A DNA stretch of 64,000 nt, from the NCBI GenBank assembly GCA_949358305.1, contig OX442315.1, forward strand, positions 13,046,427 to 13,110,426, given 5' to 3'. The stretch comes from Strigamia acuminata (Eukaryota > Arthropoda > Chilopoda > Geophilomorpha > Linotaeniidae). The notes under the pieces were generated by a model, which worked only from the letters and a program-made list of their open reading frames with translations, was not told where the DNA came from and searched no databases. Positions 1 to 9,807 of this stretch are shown one piece after another. The stretch's first letter is position 1, and each line of letters begins with the position of its first letter. The position numbers were made by a program, and so were the translations under genes.

Positions 1-754
1 TGGCCTATTAAAGCCTTGATGTGGTGTGAATAATGCTGTGACGCCATTTCGCGTTTTGTGTATTAATTTATGGTAAAGATTTTATTGCTATAAACACTTT
101 ACGCCAAAAAAGGCTCACCACTGAGGTGAATTAAATGAAAACAGCGGTTTGAAACCCGTGTTGGCCGGTAGAAAAATACTGTGATGTGAAAGAAAGATGG
201 GCCAATCATCCAAATTGTGTAAAATCTTCCCTTCATTAGTTATGGTGTGGAGATGCATGTCCAGTAAAGGCTTGGTCAAATCCTTTGAAATGTTATGAAG
301 TTATCACTATGTTTATTTCAATTGGTAAAACTATAAAATTGGTAAAACTATAAAATTGGTAAAACCATAAAATTGATAAAACCATAAAATTGGTAAAACT
401 ATAAAATTGGTAAAACTATAAAATCGGTAAAACAATAAAATTGGTAAAACTATAAAATTGGTAAAACTATAAAATTGGTAAAACTATAAAATTGGTAAAT
501 CTATAAAATTGGTAAAACTATAAAGTTGGTAAAACTATAAAATTGGTTCCAAACCGATGTGGTCTCTTATTATAATAAATGTATCAAGCCATAAATCACA
601 TATTGACAATGAAAGAAAGTTGACAGAAAGTTGACGACGTATATGATGCGAGCGGGCACACGTATAATACAAAAATTTCTGACTCAAAAGTCTCATTTGA
701 TATTTAAAGAACAATACTTAAATTTAATTATAAGCAAAAATTAGACGAACAATT
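1..754. other. Upstream region of IR-A
   Basis: No gene is seen. The stretch contains a 17-bp minisatellite (321-547) and a trinucleotide-poor AT-rich segment running into the IR-A start codon. Short blocks resemble the region upstream of IR-C (37960-38290): a GAATTAAATGAAAACA block, and a CGATGTGGT block followed by AGCCATAAA. This suggests that the promoter region was duplicated with the gene. No TATA box or initiator can be assigned with confidence. Confidence 0.6.
321..547. repeat. 17-bp minisatellite upstream of IR-A
   Basis: About 13 head-to-tail copies of a 17-bp unit (ATTGGTAAAACTATAAA) with a few substitutions. The unit occurs essentially once at the matching place upstream of IR-C (near 38068), so the array looks like a local expansion of pre-existing promoter-flanking sequence. 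Confidence 0.9.
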
Positions 755-901
755 ATGCTTGCAATTTATAATATAACCATATGTTTAATTTTGCTGTTTA
801 GTTTCAACCTTACAAAGACATCTAACCGTAAGTGTTGGTAGATTTATAATTTCTAAAAAATTAAGAACTATTTCATCAAAATTATTAACCTATTATTAAC
901 C

Positions 902-964
<63 letters not shown>

Positions 965-3900
965 CTTTTTACAGTAATTATGTTTGAGTTAAATTGCTTG
1001 TTTCAGCATTGACTACTGATCAGATATCCTGTAATGCCGTTAATAGGCAATTGTCTAATTTTGTAAAAGTAACTTCCAGTAGAAGAGTCATGATTGCTTA
1101 TGACAGTGGTATATCTAATATCTATTTCCTTGTGCTTATATTAATATTATTAATATCAACAATTTCATTTCTGGTAGCTGAATGCCTATTGAAACTATAT
1201 CATTATTGGTCAGGACTAATTGAGATTTCAACAAAACTTATGACAAATGCAACAACTTCTTATCCTGACATGAATTTCCAACTATTATTAATATGGATGA
1301 ACCATTTTGAGCAGTGGAAACAAGTTGAACACCCACATTTAAGTTTCAAATAGTTGAAATAATTAATTTGGCCTTAATTTATAGTTATCCCGAAATGTAT
1401 TATTTAAAAAGAAAAATATATTGATTGTTGTAGAGAAAAAAGTGGTGGAAAAGCAATTAGATTTTTCCTACTTTCTTCAAGATTTGATTATATGGCTGCA
1501 GAATTCTGTTTATGTGCTTACGTACTCTCGAGACAGTGTAAGTTACTTTTAAATTTTACATATACTTAGTTGTGTAACACAATCTGTTACAAATTGCAGG
1601 CAACTGATCTGTACAAATTATCTTATCAATTTCCTTTAAATACTTTTGTAAAAACAAATTTGGAAATTATTTGTTTGCTTCAGCAATGTCGATTCCAAAC
1701 CCTCTCAAAAGAAACTATATACGTGCAAAAAGGAAACTTTACTATTGGCTATTATCCTATAGTAAATTGAAGTCAGCAGAGATTACCGTCAGAAATGAAA
1801 ACAAGTCTTGTGACAAGTTCATCTATCTGGAGTACTAGTAGATGGTATGCAGTGTTGGGCACGATACTGTACGGCAGCCCTGTACCGCGGTACTTTTGTA
1901 GCCCACGGAAGTACCGCAGCCCTGTACCGCGATACTTTTGTAGCCCACGGAAGTACCGCGTACTTGTACCGCGGTACTTTCTGTGGAAACAGCAAGTACC
2001 GGGTACTTGTACCGCGGTACTTTTAGCGCCATGCAGTACCGGTACCGTGAATTTGCGGTACTCTCGCGGTACACGGGAAAACGAGAGAAAACACGAGAAT
2101 TTCGTGTTTTTTCCCGTTTTCCAGTTTAAAGTTAAAATTTTGATTTTTACATTGTTTACACATTCAAATGGAGTGTAAACAATAAGTATACTATTGTTAT
2201 GATGTAAAACAAATTACTAATTTAATAATTCGTTTTACATCATTTTGTCAAGTGCGCAAAAAAAAGTGCGCAGGCGCCGAAGCCGGGCCATAACGCGTGC
2301 CACACGTTGGTAACGATTGCCGTCGAATTTGAGCAGAACGATACACAGTCGTCTGCGCACTTTTTTTTCGCGTAATTCGTATTACATCATTATCATTCGT
2401 AATACTTATTGTTTACACTCAATTTGAATGAGTGTAAACAATGTAAAAATCAAAATTTTAACTTTAAACTGGAAAACGGAAAAAAACAGGAGAATCTCGT
2501 GTTTTCTCGCGTTTTCCCGTGTACCGCGAGATGTACCGCAAAATCCCGGTACCGGTACTGTACCGGGACCGCAGTACTTTTTTTTGAAGCGGCCTGTACC
2601 GCGTACCGGGACCACGGTACTTTTGTTGAAGCGGCCTGTACCGCGTACTTGTAACGCGGTATGTGTTGGGAGTACCGTGCCCAACACTGATGGTATGCTT
2701 TGTGGATAAATTCCAGTGAAAGGCTAATATTGCAACTGTTTTCCTATGCACTGCCAAACTCCCAATAAAAAAACATGCCTTTGCAAGAACAAATTTAGTT
2801 CTGGCGGCAATCTGCTCATTTACGCTCGTAAGCATTAAAATATTTTCTTAAAAAATTCAGGAACAAAGCTCCAATATTATACAAATGGCAGAAGACGTGA
2901 TAAATACTACAGTAAAACTCCTGCCTAACTTACGGTATTTCTTCTATTCTAAGACACCATCGATTGTAAGCCGCACCCCGTTTTTGGAGATGTTTTATAT
3001 GGTCACAGTGGTGAATGGGAGGAGAGCGGAGTCAGCACAGGGCATTGCTGCCCTTGCTGGCTGCAGGACCTGCCTAGCACACGTCTTCTCTCTGTGCAGC
3101 CTAAACTCTCTCTCTGCTCACCACACCACTCAGCTCCCTCCTTTCCTAACTGGGTCAGTCTACCCCACAAGGGGAATGACCTTAGGGCCGGTGAGCAGTG
3201 TGTGGAGTGATGCAGGTCACCATGGGTGGCCAAGTGGTCACAACCTCATTTTATTTTTAGGGATGTTTGTGTGGGGATAAAAGTGTTGGAACAATGGACA
3301 CACGAAACAATCAGTATGATATCGCGTTGTTGCGCTAATGATCACTGCAGCGGTCAGTAATGGGCTAATGGCCATCTTATTTGCCCAACAAAAAGTGCAT
3401 CTTAGAATCGATAAAATATGGTACCGGGTGGCCCACATAAAAGAGGCCCGACAATGCGAGAAGGGTTACCACGGGAGTCTAAAAAAATGTATGTATTGTT
3501 CAATTAAATATATATTAATCATTAGTGGCGGGTAGTATTGTTTCATTAATGTTTCTGGTGCAGTTTCTTCCGCTCTTTCGTTTGGTGTTTAGTTTTTAAC
3601 GATCCGAGCTTTCATTCTCGAGATATTTGCGTTTTAAATAAATGTTTGTCTCAATTTGCCAAGTTTGATTGCACTACTGTAGTTATACCAGAATTTCAGA
3701 TTGTGTGGATTTCTGCAGCGGTACTGGTACAGATACACAGTACTTTTTGTACCATACCACTTAACTTTAGATAAAATTTCTCAAGTGTAGCAAAATTTTA
3801 CAAAATCTAGCAAAAGTTTTACAAAATCTAACAAAATTTTACAAAACTTTGCAAAAATTTACAACATCTAGCAAAATTTTACAAAATCTAACAAAATTTT

Positions 3901-6900
3901 ACAAAATCTAGCAAAATTTTACAAAATCTAGCAAAATTTTACAAAATCTAGCAAAATTTTACAAAATCTAGCAAAATTTTACAAAATCTAGTAAAATTTT
4001 AAAAAATCTAGAAAATTTTACAAAATCTAGCAAAATTGCACAAAACCTTGCAAAATCTAGCTGAAAAAATTCAAAAAGTACCACAATCTGAAATTCAGGA
4101 ATGACTAGTGCAATCAAACCTGGTGAATTGGGACACAAATTGATTAAAATTGCAAATATCTTGAGAGAACACAGGCTCGGATCGTCAAAAACTAAACACC
4201 AAACGAAAGAGCGGAAAAAGCTGCACCAGAAACATTAATGAAACTAAAACTACACACAACTAACGATTAATATATATTTAATTGAACAATACATACATTT
4301 TTTTAGACTCCCGTGGTAACCCTCCTCGCATTGTCGGGCCTTTTATGTGGGCCACCCGGTATGTAAGTGTGCAGTATGATACATTGATTTATTTGCTTAT
4401 ATTCGAAATGCAGTGTAATAGAAAGACCTGAACCGAATTATACAACATATTTGCCTAAGATAAAATCTAAAGTAGGTTTATACCAGTAGCTCTAACATTT
4501 ATCCAGTGGTGGACTGGCCTGGGTGTCAGCTTGCCCGATGGCAAGTGGGCACTGCGGGCTGCTGATTAAGCTGAACCCCTTAAACATAAAACAATATTAC
4601 AATTGTGGGTGAGCCCCTTTGTCTGGTGACAACCAATATTTTTATACCCAGTCAGCGTCCGCCACTGCATATATTTCCTGTTGAATACCTTAAAAATTAA
4701 TTTTTTTTTTAGTATTTCAACACCGTCAAAGTCTTATATGGAATGACTCCAGTAAGGAAGAGAGATTTAGATTTTGTTGTCGTTCCTGTTGTGACAGAAA
4801 CTTTGGCATTTGCTATACATCGCTCTGAACAAACAAAAAATTTTTTTTGGCTTATATTTGTAAAGCCGTTTTCCAATTTGTTGTGGCTCGCCATTTTAAT
4901 CATGTATTTGCTATATTTGTCTATGAGATTGATCATTAATCACTGCAAGAAAAAACAGTTTGCTGGTAAGATATTATCCCATTCAAGTACCGTACTGCCT
5001 CGATTTAACGCCGGGCGTATCTAAATGCCGAGCCTCGATTAAACGCCGGGGGCTAGGCGGCGTGTAGTGCACTAAATGCCGCCGAAAGCCGACCCGCCCG
5101 GGAGAGGGTCGGCTCGGAAAAAATAATAAACGCCCCGGCGTTAAATCGAGGCAGTACGGTATATACTTTACACTATCCCAGATTTTTATCGAACTGAATT
5201 TTACCTTTTAATGTGGGACCATACTCTGAACGAAGGCGCTACTGTCACGAAAAAATATATCGCGAATCCAGAAATTGCAATTTCCGCGATTAGAAATTTA
5301 AACGAATTATATGTGTAGCGAATATAATATATCGCGAATAAAATATATCGCGAATAAAATATATCGCGAATAATCCAATCGCAAAATAACTAAAACGCGA
5401 AAAAACTGGAACTAGAAAAAGAAAACTCAAACGAAAGAAAGGATTATTGGCCGTCAGCTGGTGATTGTTTGCCGACGGCTGACGACTGGTGATTTTTGGC
5501 CAACAATCGTCAGCTCGACGGCCAACAATCGTCAGCTCGACGGCCAACAATCGTCAGCTCGACGGCCAACAATCGTCAGCTCGACGGCCAAAAATCGCCA
5601 TCTGACGGCCAACAGTCATCGGCTGACAGCCAACAATCGTCAGCTCGACGGCCAAAAATCGCCATCTGACGACCAACAGTCATCGGCTGACAGCCAACAG
5701 TCGTCGACTAGCGGCCAAAAATCGCCGGCTGACAGCCAACAGTCGTCAGCTGACGGCCAAAAATCGTCGTCTGTCGGTCAAAAATCGTCGGCTGACGCCA
5801 AAAGTCGCCGGCTGATGGCCAAAAGTCGTCGGCTGACGGCCATCAGTCGTCGGCTGACGGCCATCAGTCGTCGGCTGACGATCATCAGTCGTCGGCTGAC
5901 GACCATCAGTCGTCGGCTGTAGGCCAACAATCGCCAGCTGACGGCCAACAGTCGTCGGCTGTCGGCCAAAAATTTGCGATTCACAGATTCGCGGTACATC
6001 AGATTCGCTGTAGTGTACATCAGATTCGCGACTCTAAATGCGCCCCCTCTAAACCGATACAACGTTGACCTAATTCCAGCCGTATTACGCCTAACTGTGG
6101 ACTGTGCTCTACTATGCGAAAAAGTGTGTCAAAGCATCACCTTTGACAATAAAATAAGAGTGGTAATCGATCACAATGTCTGGAGTTCGATTACAATTCT
6201 GTTGTTTTGGGCTACTTTTTGTGCCACTACACCAGCGTTACAGCTGGAAATAGGACAACATCGTATCGGCTCAGAGTATATATACTAACATCTTGAATAT
6301 ATACATTAGAAACCAAAAGTAAACATCATGAATGCTTAACTGATGCTACAATTCAAATGAAAAACATTTTTTTCATGGTAATTTTTCTGGCTTACAATGC
6401 GGTGTTGTATTCATCATTTACTGTAACAACAACACGCGACCGATTTGAAAATATTCAAGATTTACTTGACGATGAAAACGTCCATATATTTGCAGCTGGG
6501 GGTACATACGCCTATACAATCATTAAGGTATTTCAAATTTGTCTGAAGATACGTAAAATTGTCTACTAAATATGTTCACCACGTGAGGTCAATGAGATTA
6601 AAAGTGACTAGTAAAAACCCACTATGTATAGTAATTTCATGTGTTTTTGTGTTATTTTACCTATCTCGATTTTATGGCATATTATTTATATGCGGTGGGT
6701 TGTTTGTATCACATCTACTCCTTGCTTTTTGGTTTTGGGTTGCTTTTATCGTTGTTGGTCTCCCATACAATTATTTTCTACAAAATTGCAACTTTGCATA
6801 ACCTCTATTTGTTGGTTGTCCTGAAATGACATTTTTCAACTCTAGGACGGCATTTTTCCGGCCAAAATCGACATTTCTCAGCCAAAAACGGGATTTTTTA

Positions 6901-7597
6901 GACAAAAAACAGACACACAGTGTCTAGCCATTAACCTCTTTTGATTTTTATTTGATTAAACATTTCTGCACGTACAGGAACAAGGCACGCCGCTATTTCG
7001 TGACGTGTGGAAACGCATGGAAACAAGTCATAACCAAGGCAATATTGTATACCGAAGATATCGAGAAATTATATCAGATCAGTACAATGCTATAATCGAC
7101 CACCGCACTTATTTGATCGTGAACTTTGGAAACAATTGTACGGTAGCTAGAGTAGAAATTCCTTTGACAACACATACAATGCATTTTGCTTTATCGAAAG
7201 GATCAAAATATACGGACGCATTTAACCAACGGTGAGAAATCTTATAAAAGTGTGAAATCCATATCATTGCGTTAAAACCAAAGTTAACAAGCATAATTAT
7301 ATACATTCTAGTCTTATACTACTAAAAGAATATGGAATCCTAAAGAAAATAAATATCAAGTATGAAACAGAAGCTGTGTGTCAAAGAAATGACTATGTCT
7401 TAAAACCTGTCTCGATTTATCAGATTTTTGTGGCGTTCAATATTTTGTTTAGTGGTATTATTTTTTCAGGATTGGCATTCTTTATAGAAATTTGTCGTGA
7501 TTCGACTTTGTGGTTAAAGATAATAAATAATACACTCGGGAATACAATATATTTCAAATACTGCTTTATTAAAACACGCTTACTAATACAAATATAA
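755..7597 (+). CDS. IR-A: ionotropic-receptor-like gene, 10 exons, C-terminus altered by LTR insertion
   Basis: Divergent member of the iGluR/IR superfamily, presumably a plasma-membrane chemosensory-type receptor. Exons: 755-827 (signal peptide), 1007-1323, 1385-1537, 1600-1761, 2861-2934, 4414-4471, 4713-4965 (end of S1 plus M1), 6310-6527 (M3, with an iGluR-like AYNAVLYSSFT core followed by DLL), 6978-7231 (S2 lobe, YNAIIDHR) and 7312 onward (ELGIL-type helix, then M4). All junctions are GT/AG and phases 1,0,0,0,2,0,1,0,2 keep one open frame. Gypsy-1 inserted after Glu-Ile just past M4: the ancestral end lies at 25210-25236 (8 residues, stop TAA), giving 589 aa. The present allele reads 34 residues into the LTR and stops at 7597, giving about 615 aa. 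No pore loop/M2 is found between M1 and M3. It is the only copy with no frameshift or nonsense codon upstream. Family assignment is firm; ligand and function are unknown. Confidence 0.82.
903..962. repeat. ATA trinucleotide microsatellite
   Basis: About 20 perfect copies of ATA in IR-A intron 1, between the signal-peptide exon and exon 2. Confidence 0.95.
1850..2689. mobile_element. hAT-like foldback MITE in IR-A intron 4
   Basis: Terminal inverted repeats CAGTGTTGGGCACG / CGTGCCCAACACTG are flanked by a perfect 8-bp duplication ATGGTATG (1842-1849 and 2690-2697), the hAT hallmark. The element is a long foldback: arms of roughly 300 bp at 1850-2170 and 2395-2689 pair, with TACCGCGGTAC-type subterminal repeats. 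The centre has a second nested inverted repeat (AGTGCGCAAAAAAAAGTGCGC at 2250-2270 against its complement near 2350). No transposase frame; ORFs here on both strands are arm artefacts. Confidence 0.85.
2999..3245. repeat. Dispersed repeat, copy A
   Basis: GC-richer segment in IR-A intron 5. It shares its start (GTCACAGTGGTGAATGG), a central AGTGATG(C/T)AG block and its end (GTGGCCAA.TGGTCACA) with 42954-43137. Two dispersed, diverged copies indicate an unidentified non-autonomous repeat; no tRNA-type A/B boxes were recognised. Confidence 0.5.
3424..4359. mobile_element. TA-flanked foldback element with internal satellite, IR-A intron 5
   Basis: Begins CCGGGTGGCCCACATAAAA and ends with its reverse complement, each flanked by TA (3422-3423, 4360-4361), as in Tc1/mariner-type MITEs. 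Arms of about 280 bp (3424-3705 and 4080-4359) are inverted copies containing the CGAAAGAGCGG block. The loop is a 20-bp satellite (about 3780-4065). No coding capacity. Confidence 0.85.
3780..4065. repeat. 20-bp satellite inside foldback element
   Basis: About 14 copies of ACAAAATCTAGCAAAATTTT with scattered changes, forming the loop between the inverted arms of the element at 3424-4359. Confidence 0.9.
4990..5159. mobile_element. 170-bp TA-flanked MITE in IR-A intron 7
   Basis: Terminal inverted repeat of about 25 bp (CCGTACTGCCTCGATTTAAC at the left end, its complement at the right) flanked by TA at 4988-4989 and 5160-5161. The interior is GC-rich with no ORF. Fits a Tc1/mariner-type miniature element. 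Confidence 0.8.
5254..5385. repeat. Short tandem repeat of ATATATCGCGAATAAA
   Basis: Three to four imperfect 16-bp units containing ATATCGCGAAT, immediately before the larger minisatellite in IR-A intron 7. Confidence 0.6.
5446..5985. repeat. 21-bp minisatellite in IR-A intron 7
   Basis: About 25 imperfect copies of a 21-bp unit of the type GGCCAACAATCGTCAGCTCGA. Because the period is a multiple of three, both strands look open for about 90-150 codons; these frames are repeat artefacts, not genes. Confidence 0.9.
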
Positions 7598-8123
7598 GTC
7601 AAGATGTTTCCTGTGTTGGTCCTCGGATTCGGCTGCGAATACGAGTTGCCGCTAAACAATGGCGGATCCAATTGTTTAGTCCTACGCGTGGTCTATGTTT
7701 GTTGTCTAGGGTATTTCCACGTGTTATTATGAACACGCGAGAATTCGCTTTCTCGTGCGAATTAAACGAATATCGTTCGAATATTTATTCTAGCGTAGAT
7801 TGGCTACGCTAAATAAATGTGGCTGTTGTACAGTTGAGATGGTCAGCGGGCACCGGTCCTCGATCAATCCGTGAAACGGCCTGAAAGGTGAGGTAAATGG
7901 TGCTCTTGCTGAAATGTGGTAACTGTAGTGTCGTTTCCGGTCAAGTATCGGCGTTATATACTAACCGGAAATGACGTCATATGCAAATCCTTCCGATTAT
8001 GCAGGTTCGCAGAAACACGAGACTAGTCAGTCTAGTCGGTATTTCTAGCGCGCTCTAGTGGCGAGTATTAGTAACACAATAATCACCGCTAATTACTTCT
8101 TCAGGTGATGCCGAATCACCACA
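7493..8123 (-). repeat. Gypsy-1 3' LTR
   Basis: 631 bp, apparently identical to 24575-25205. A minus-strand AATAAA (+ strand TTTATT at 7565-7570) is a candidate polyadenylation signal. On the + strand its first 105 bases are read as the new C-terminus of IR-A. Confidence 0.95.
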
Positions 8124-8134
8124 CGTCCCTCCCC
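8124..8134 (-). other. Gypsy-1 polypurine tract
   Basis: The minus strand reads GGGGAGGGACG directly before the 3' LTR, the expected primer position for plus-strand DNA synthesis. Confidence 0.75.
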
Positions 8135-8322
8135 GAGAATAAATCATCGGGGTCCCTTAAATAAAAGGAGGAACAATATCTAATCATAAAATAATCTTTT
8201 TATTTAAATGATGATGAATGGTGCATAAAATATTTTACATTCTTAAATAATTGATACGCAAACAAATAATAATAATTTCCTAGTTTGGAGAAGACAGTCT
8301 TCTCGTCACGATTTCTAATTAC

Positions 8323-9457
8323 TTATTTCTTCAAGTTATCGGCATAACTCGGCTTATCTTCCGAACTTGGTTCGTCCAGGTTGGGAGATGTGGTCAGTCT
8401 TGAAGAGTAGTCCGAGGGGTCTTCGCTCTCATTCAAGTAGAAACGTAGGTGTCCCGGCGCTTCCAGCGGATTTCCCGTTCGTTCGTGGGCCCAAATTGGT
8501 GGCAGGAAGGCCGACATACCTTGATTGGTGTGGTGGATTCTTTGGGCCTCGGCGATGCTGGTTGGTGCGCGATGGGCTCGGAGTAGTCGTTGATGTTGGA
8601 TGAAGCGCTCGCCTCCGGCTCCGGCTTCGATAGCGTCCTTCATCCAGACGTAAAGAGAATAGCCACGATCTGGAGACTGGAGTAGTTTTGCCTCCGTGTC
8701 CTTCGTAAAGGACAACCCTGGGAAGTACATCCTGAGTCTGGCGGCGATTTGAGGCTCTGTCGTCTTTGGAACCTTCTTGCTCGACTTTGGGAGGAGCATC
8801 TTTTTCTTGGGTTCCTTCTTCTTGAGCGGGACTGGTTCGGCCAGTGGCTCGGAGGGTCCCTTCTCCCTCGGCGGAGGCGGAGGGGGAGGCGTCGGATCCC
8901 TGGGAACCGGAGCCTCTGCGGTTGGCGTGGCCGCCGAAGGTGACGGGAGCGAGCGTTGAATTATCGCTCGAACGTTCTGGTAGGAGGCCTCTGGATCCGG
9001 GTCCTGGGCCACCATTTGGGCTCGAATTACTGCCGCAGAGGGCACCAGACGTGTCCAGCTGTCTACGAGAGCCGGCGGAACTTGGAAACCCTCGTGGGCC
9101 ACCACGATCCAGGCTGCTACAGCAACACGTGCGTTTCGGAAGGTGGCGGCGGCCAGCAAAATCGACATCAAGTCGGTAATGGCAACCACGATCCTCGTAT
9201 TCCAATTTGGATGATCCCGATTTTTGTTCTGCGTATATTCAATTGAGATCCGCTGAAGGTTCGTGATGACGTTTTGGATCACGTTTTGTTGGTAGGAGTC
9301 CATCTCGCACAAAAGCGCTCTAGCTTGCTCCACGGTCGTTACCTCCAGAAACTGTTGCAACGTTACCTCCGAAGGGTTGATTGGAGTCGAGGCTTGGATG
9401 ACTGCTGGGGCTGGCAACATCGGATTGGGTCCCGTGGATGTCGTTGGCTGAGGCACA
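8323..9457 (-). CDS. Gypsy-1 ORF3, 3' part
   Basis: C-terminal 377 codons of ORF3, separated from the rest by Copia-1. It starts with a P/S/T stretch, then an alpha-helical segment (QQFLEVTTVEQARALLCEMD; an Ala/Val-rich helix near AAATFRNARVAVAAWIV). A proline run and a lysine-rich patch (KKKEPKKK ... KSSKKVPK) resembling a nuclear-localisation signal follow, then a second folded-looking domain (LYVWMKDAIEAG). Stop at 8323, 200 bp from the 3' LTR. No family was recognised. The GATCT duplication accounts exactly for the junction, and the frame is kept once one copy is discounted. Confidence 0.72.
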
Positions 9458-9462
9458 GATCT

Positions 9463-9781
9463 TGTTGAATAGTGTTGCAAACTTCTGCAAATAGTGACAA
9501 ATGTAGTGGATTGGAAAAACACATCAGGTGAAAGAAAGAGACATCATGTTAACAGGTGAGAACCAAAACATCAAGTGATCTTTATTGATTGGTCACATGA
9601 CCTCAATGCAATCAGCGCCACCTGTAGGCAGCATACAGACACTGTATGTAAACAAACATTGCGATCACTCGCGTTGGCCAAACACATACACTAACACTTA
9701 GCTACATGATAATACGCAAAGATATATATATACACATGTTGTAAAAAGTGATTGCCTAACAATATACATTATATCTTAACA
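9463..9781 (-). repeat. Copia-1 3' LTR
   Basis: 319 bp. A G-run (minus strand ACGGGGGGCCGAA, 9794-9782) directly before it serves as the polypurine tract, and the polyprotein stop lies 26 bp away. Confidence 0.95.
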
Positions 9782-9807
9782 TTCGGCCCCCCGTATTATC
9801 TCATTCC

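Noticed and set aside
1835-2835. Several 80-130 codon ORFs on both strands
   Set aside because: They lie in the inverted arms of the hAT-like foldback element and mirror each other; no domain or splice support.
5461-6062. Long overlapping ORFs on both strands
   Set aside because: They are the 21-bp minisatellite read in frame; a repeat period divisible by three keeps frames open without coding.
4966-6309. Hidden M2/pore exon in the long intron of IR-A
   Set aside because: The intron length comes from a MITE and a minisatellite; IR-D has only 86 bp here and no paralogue shows a hydrophobic exon.
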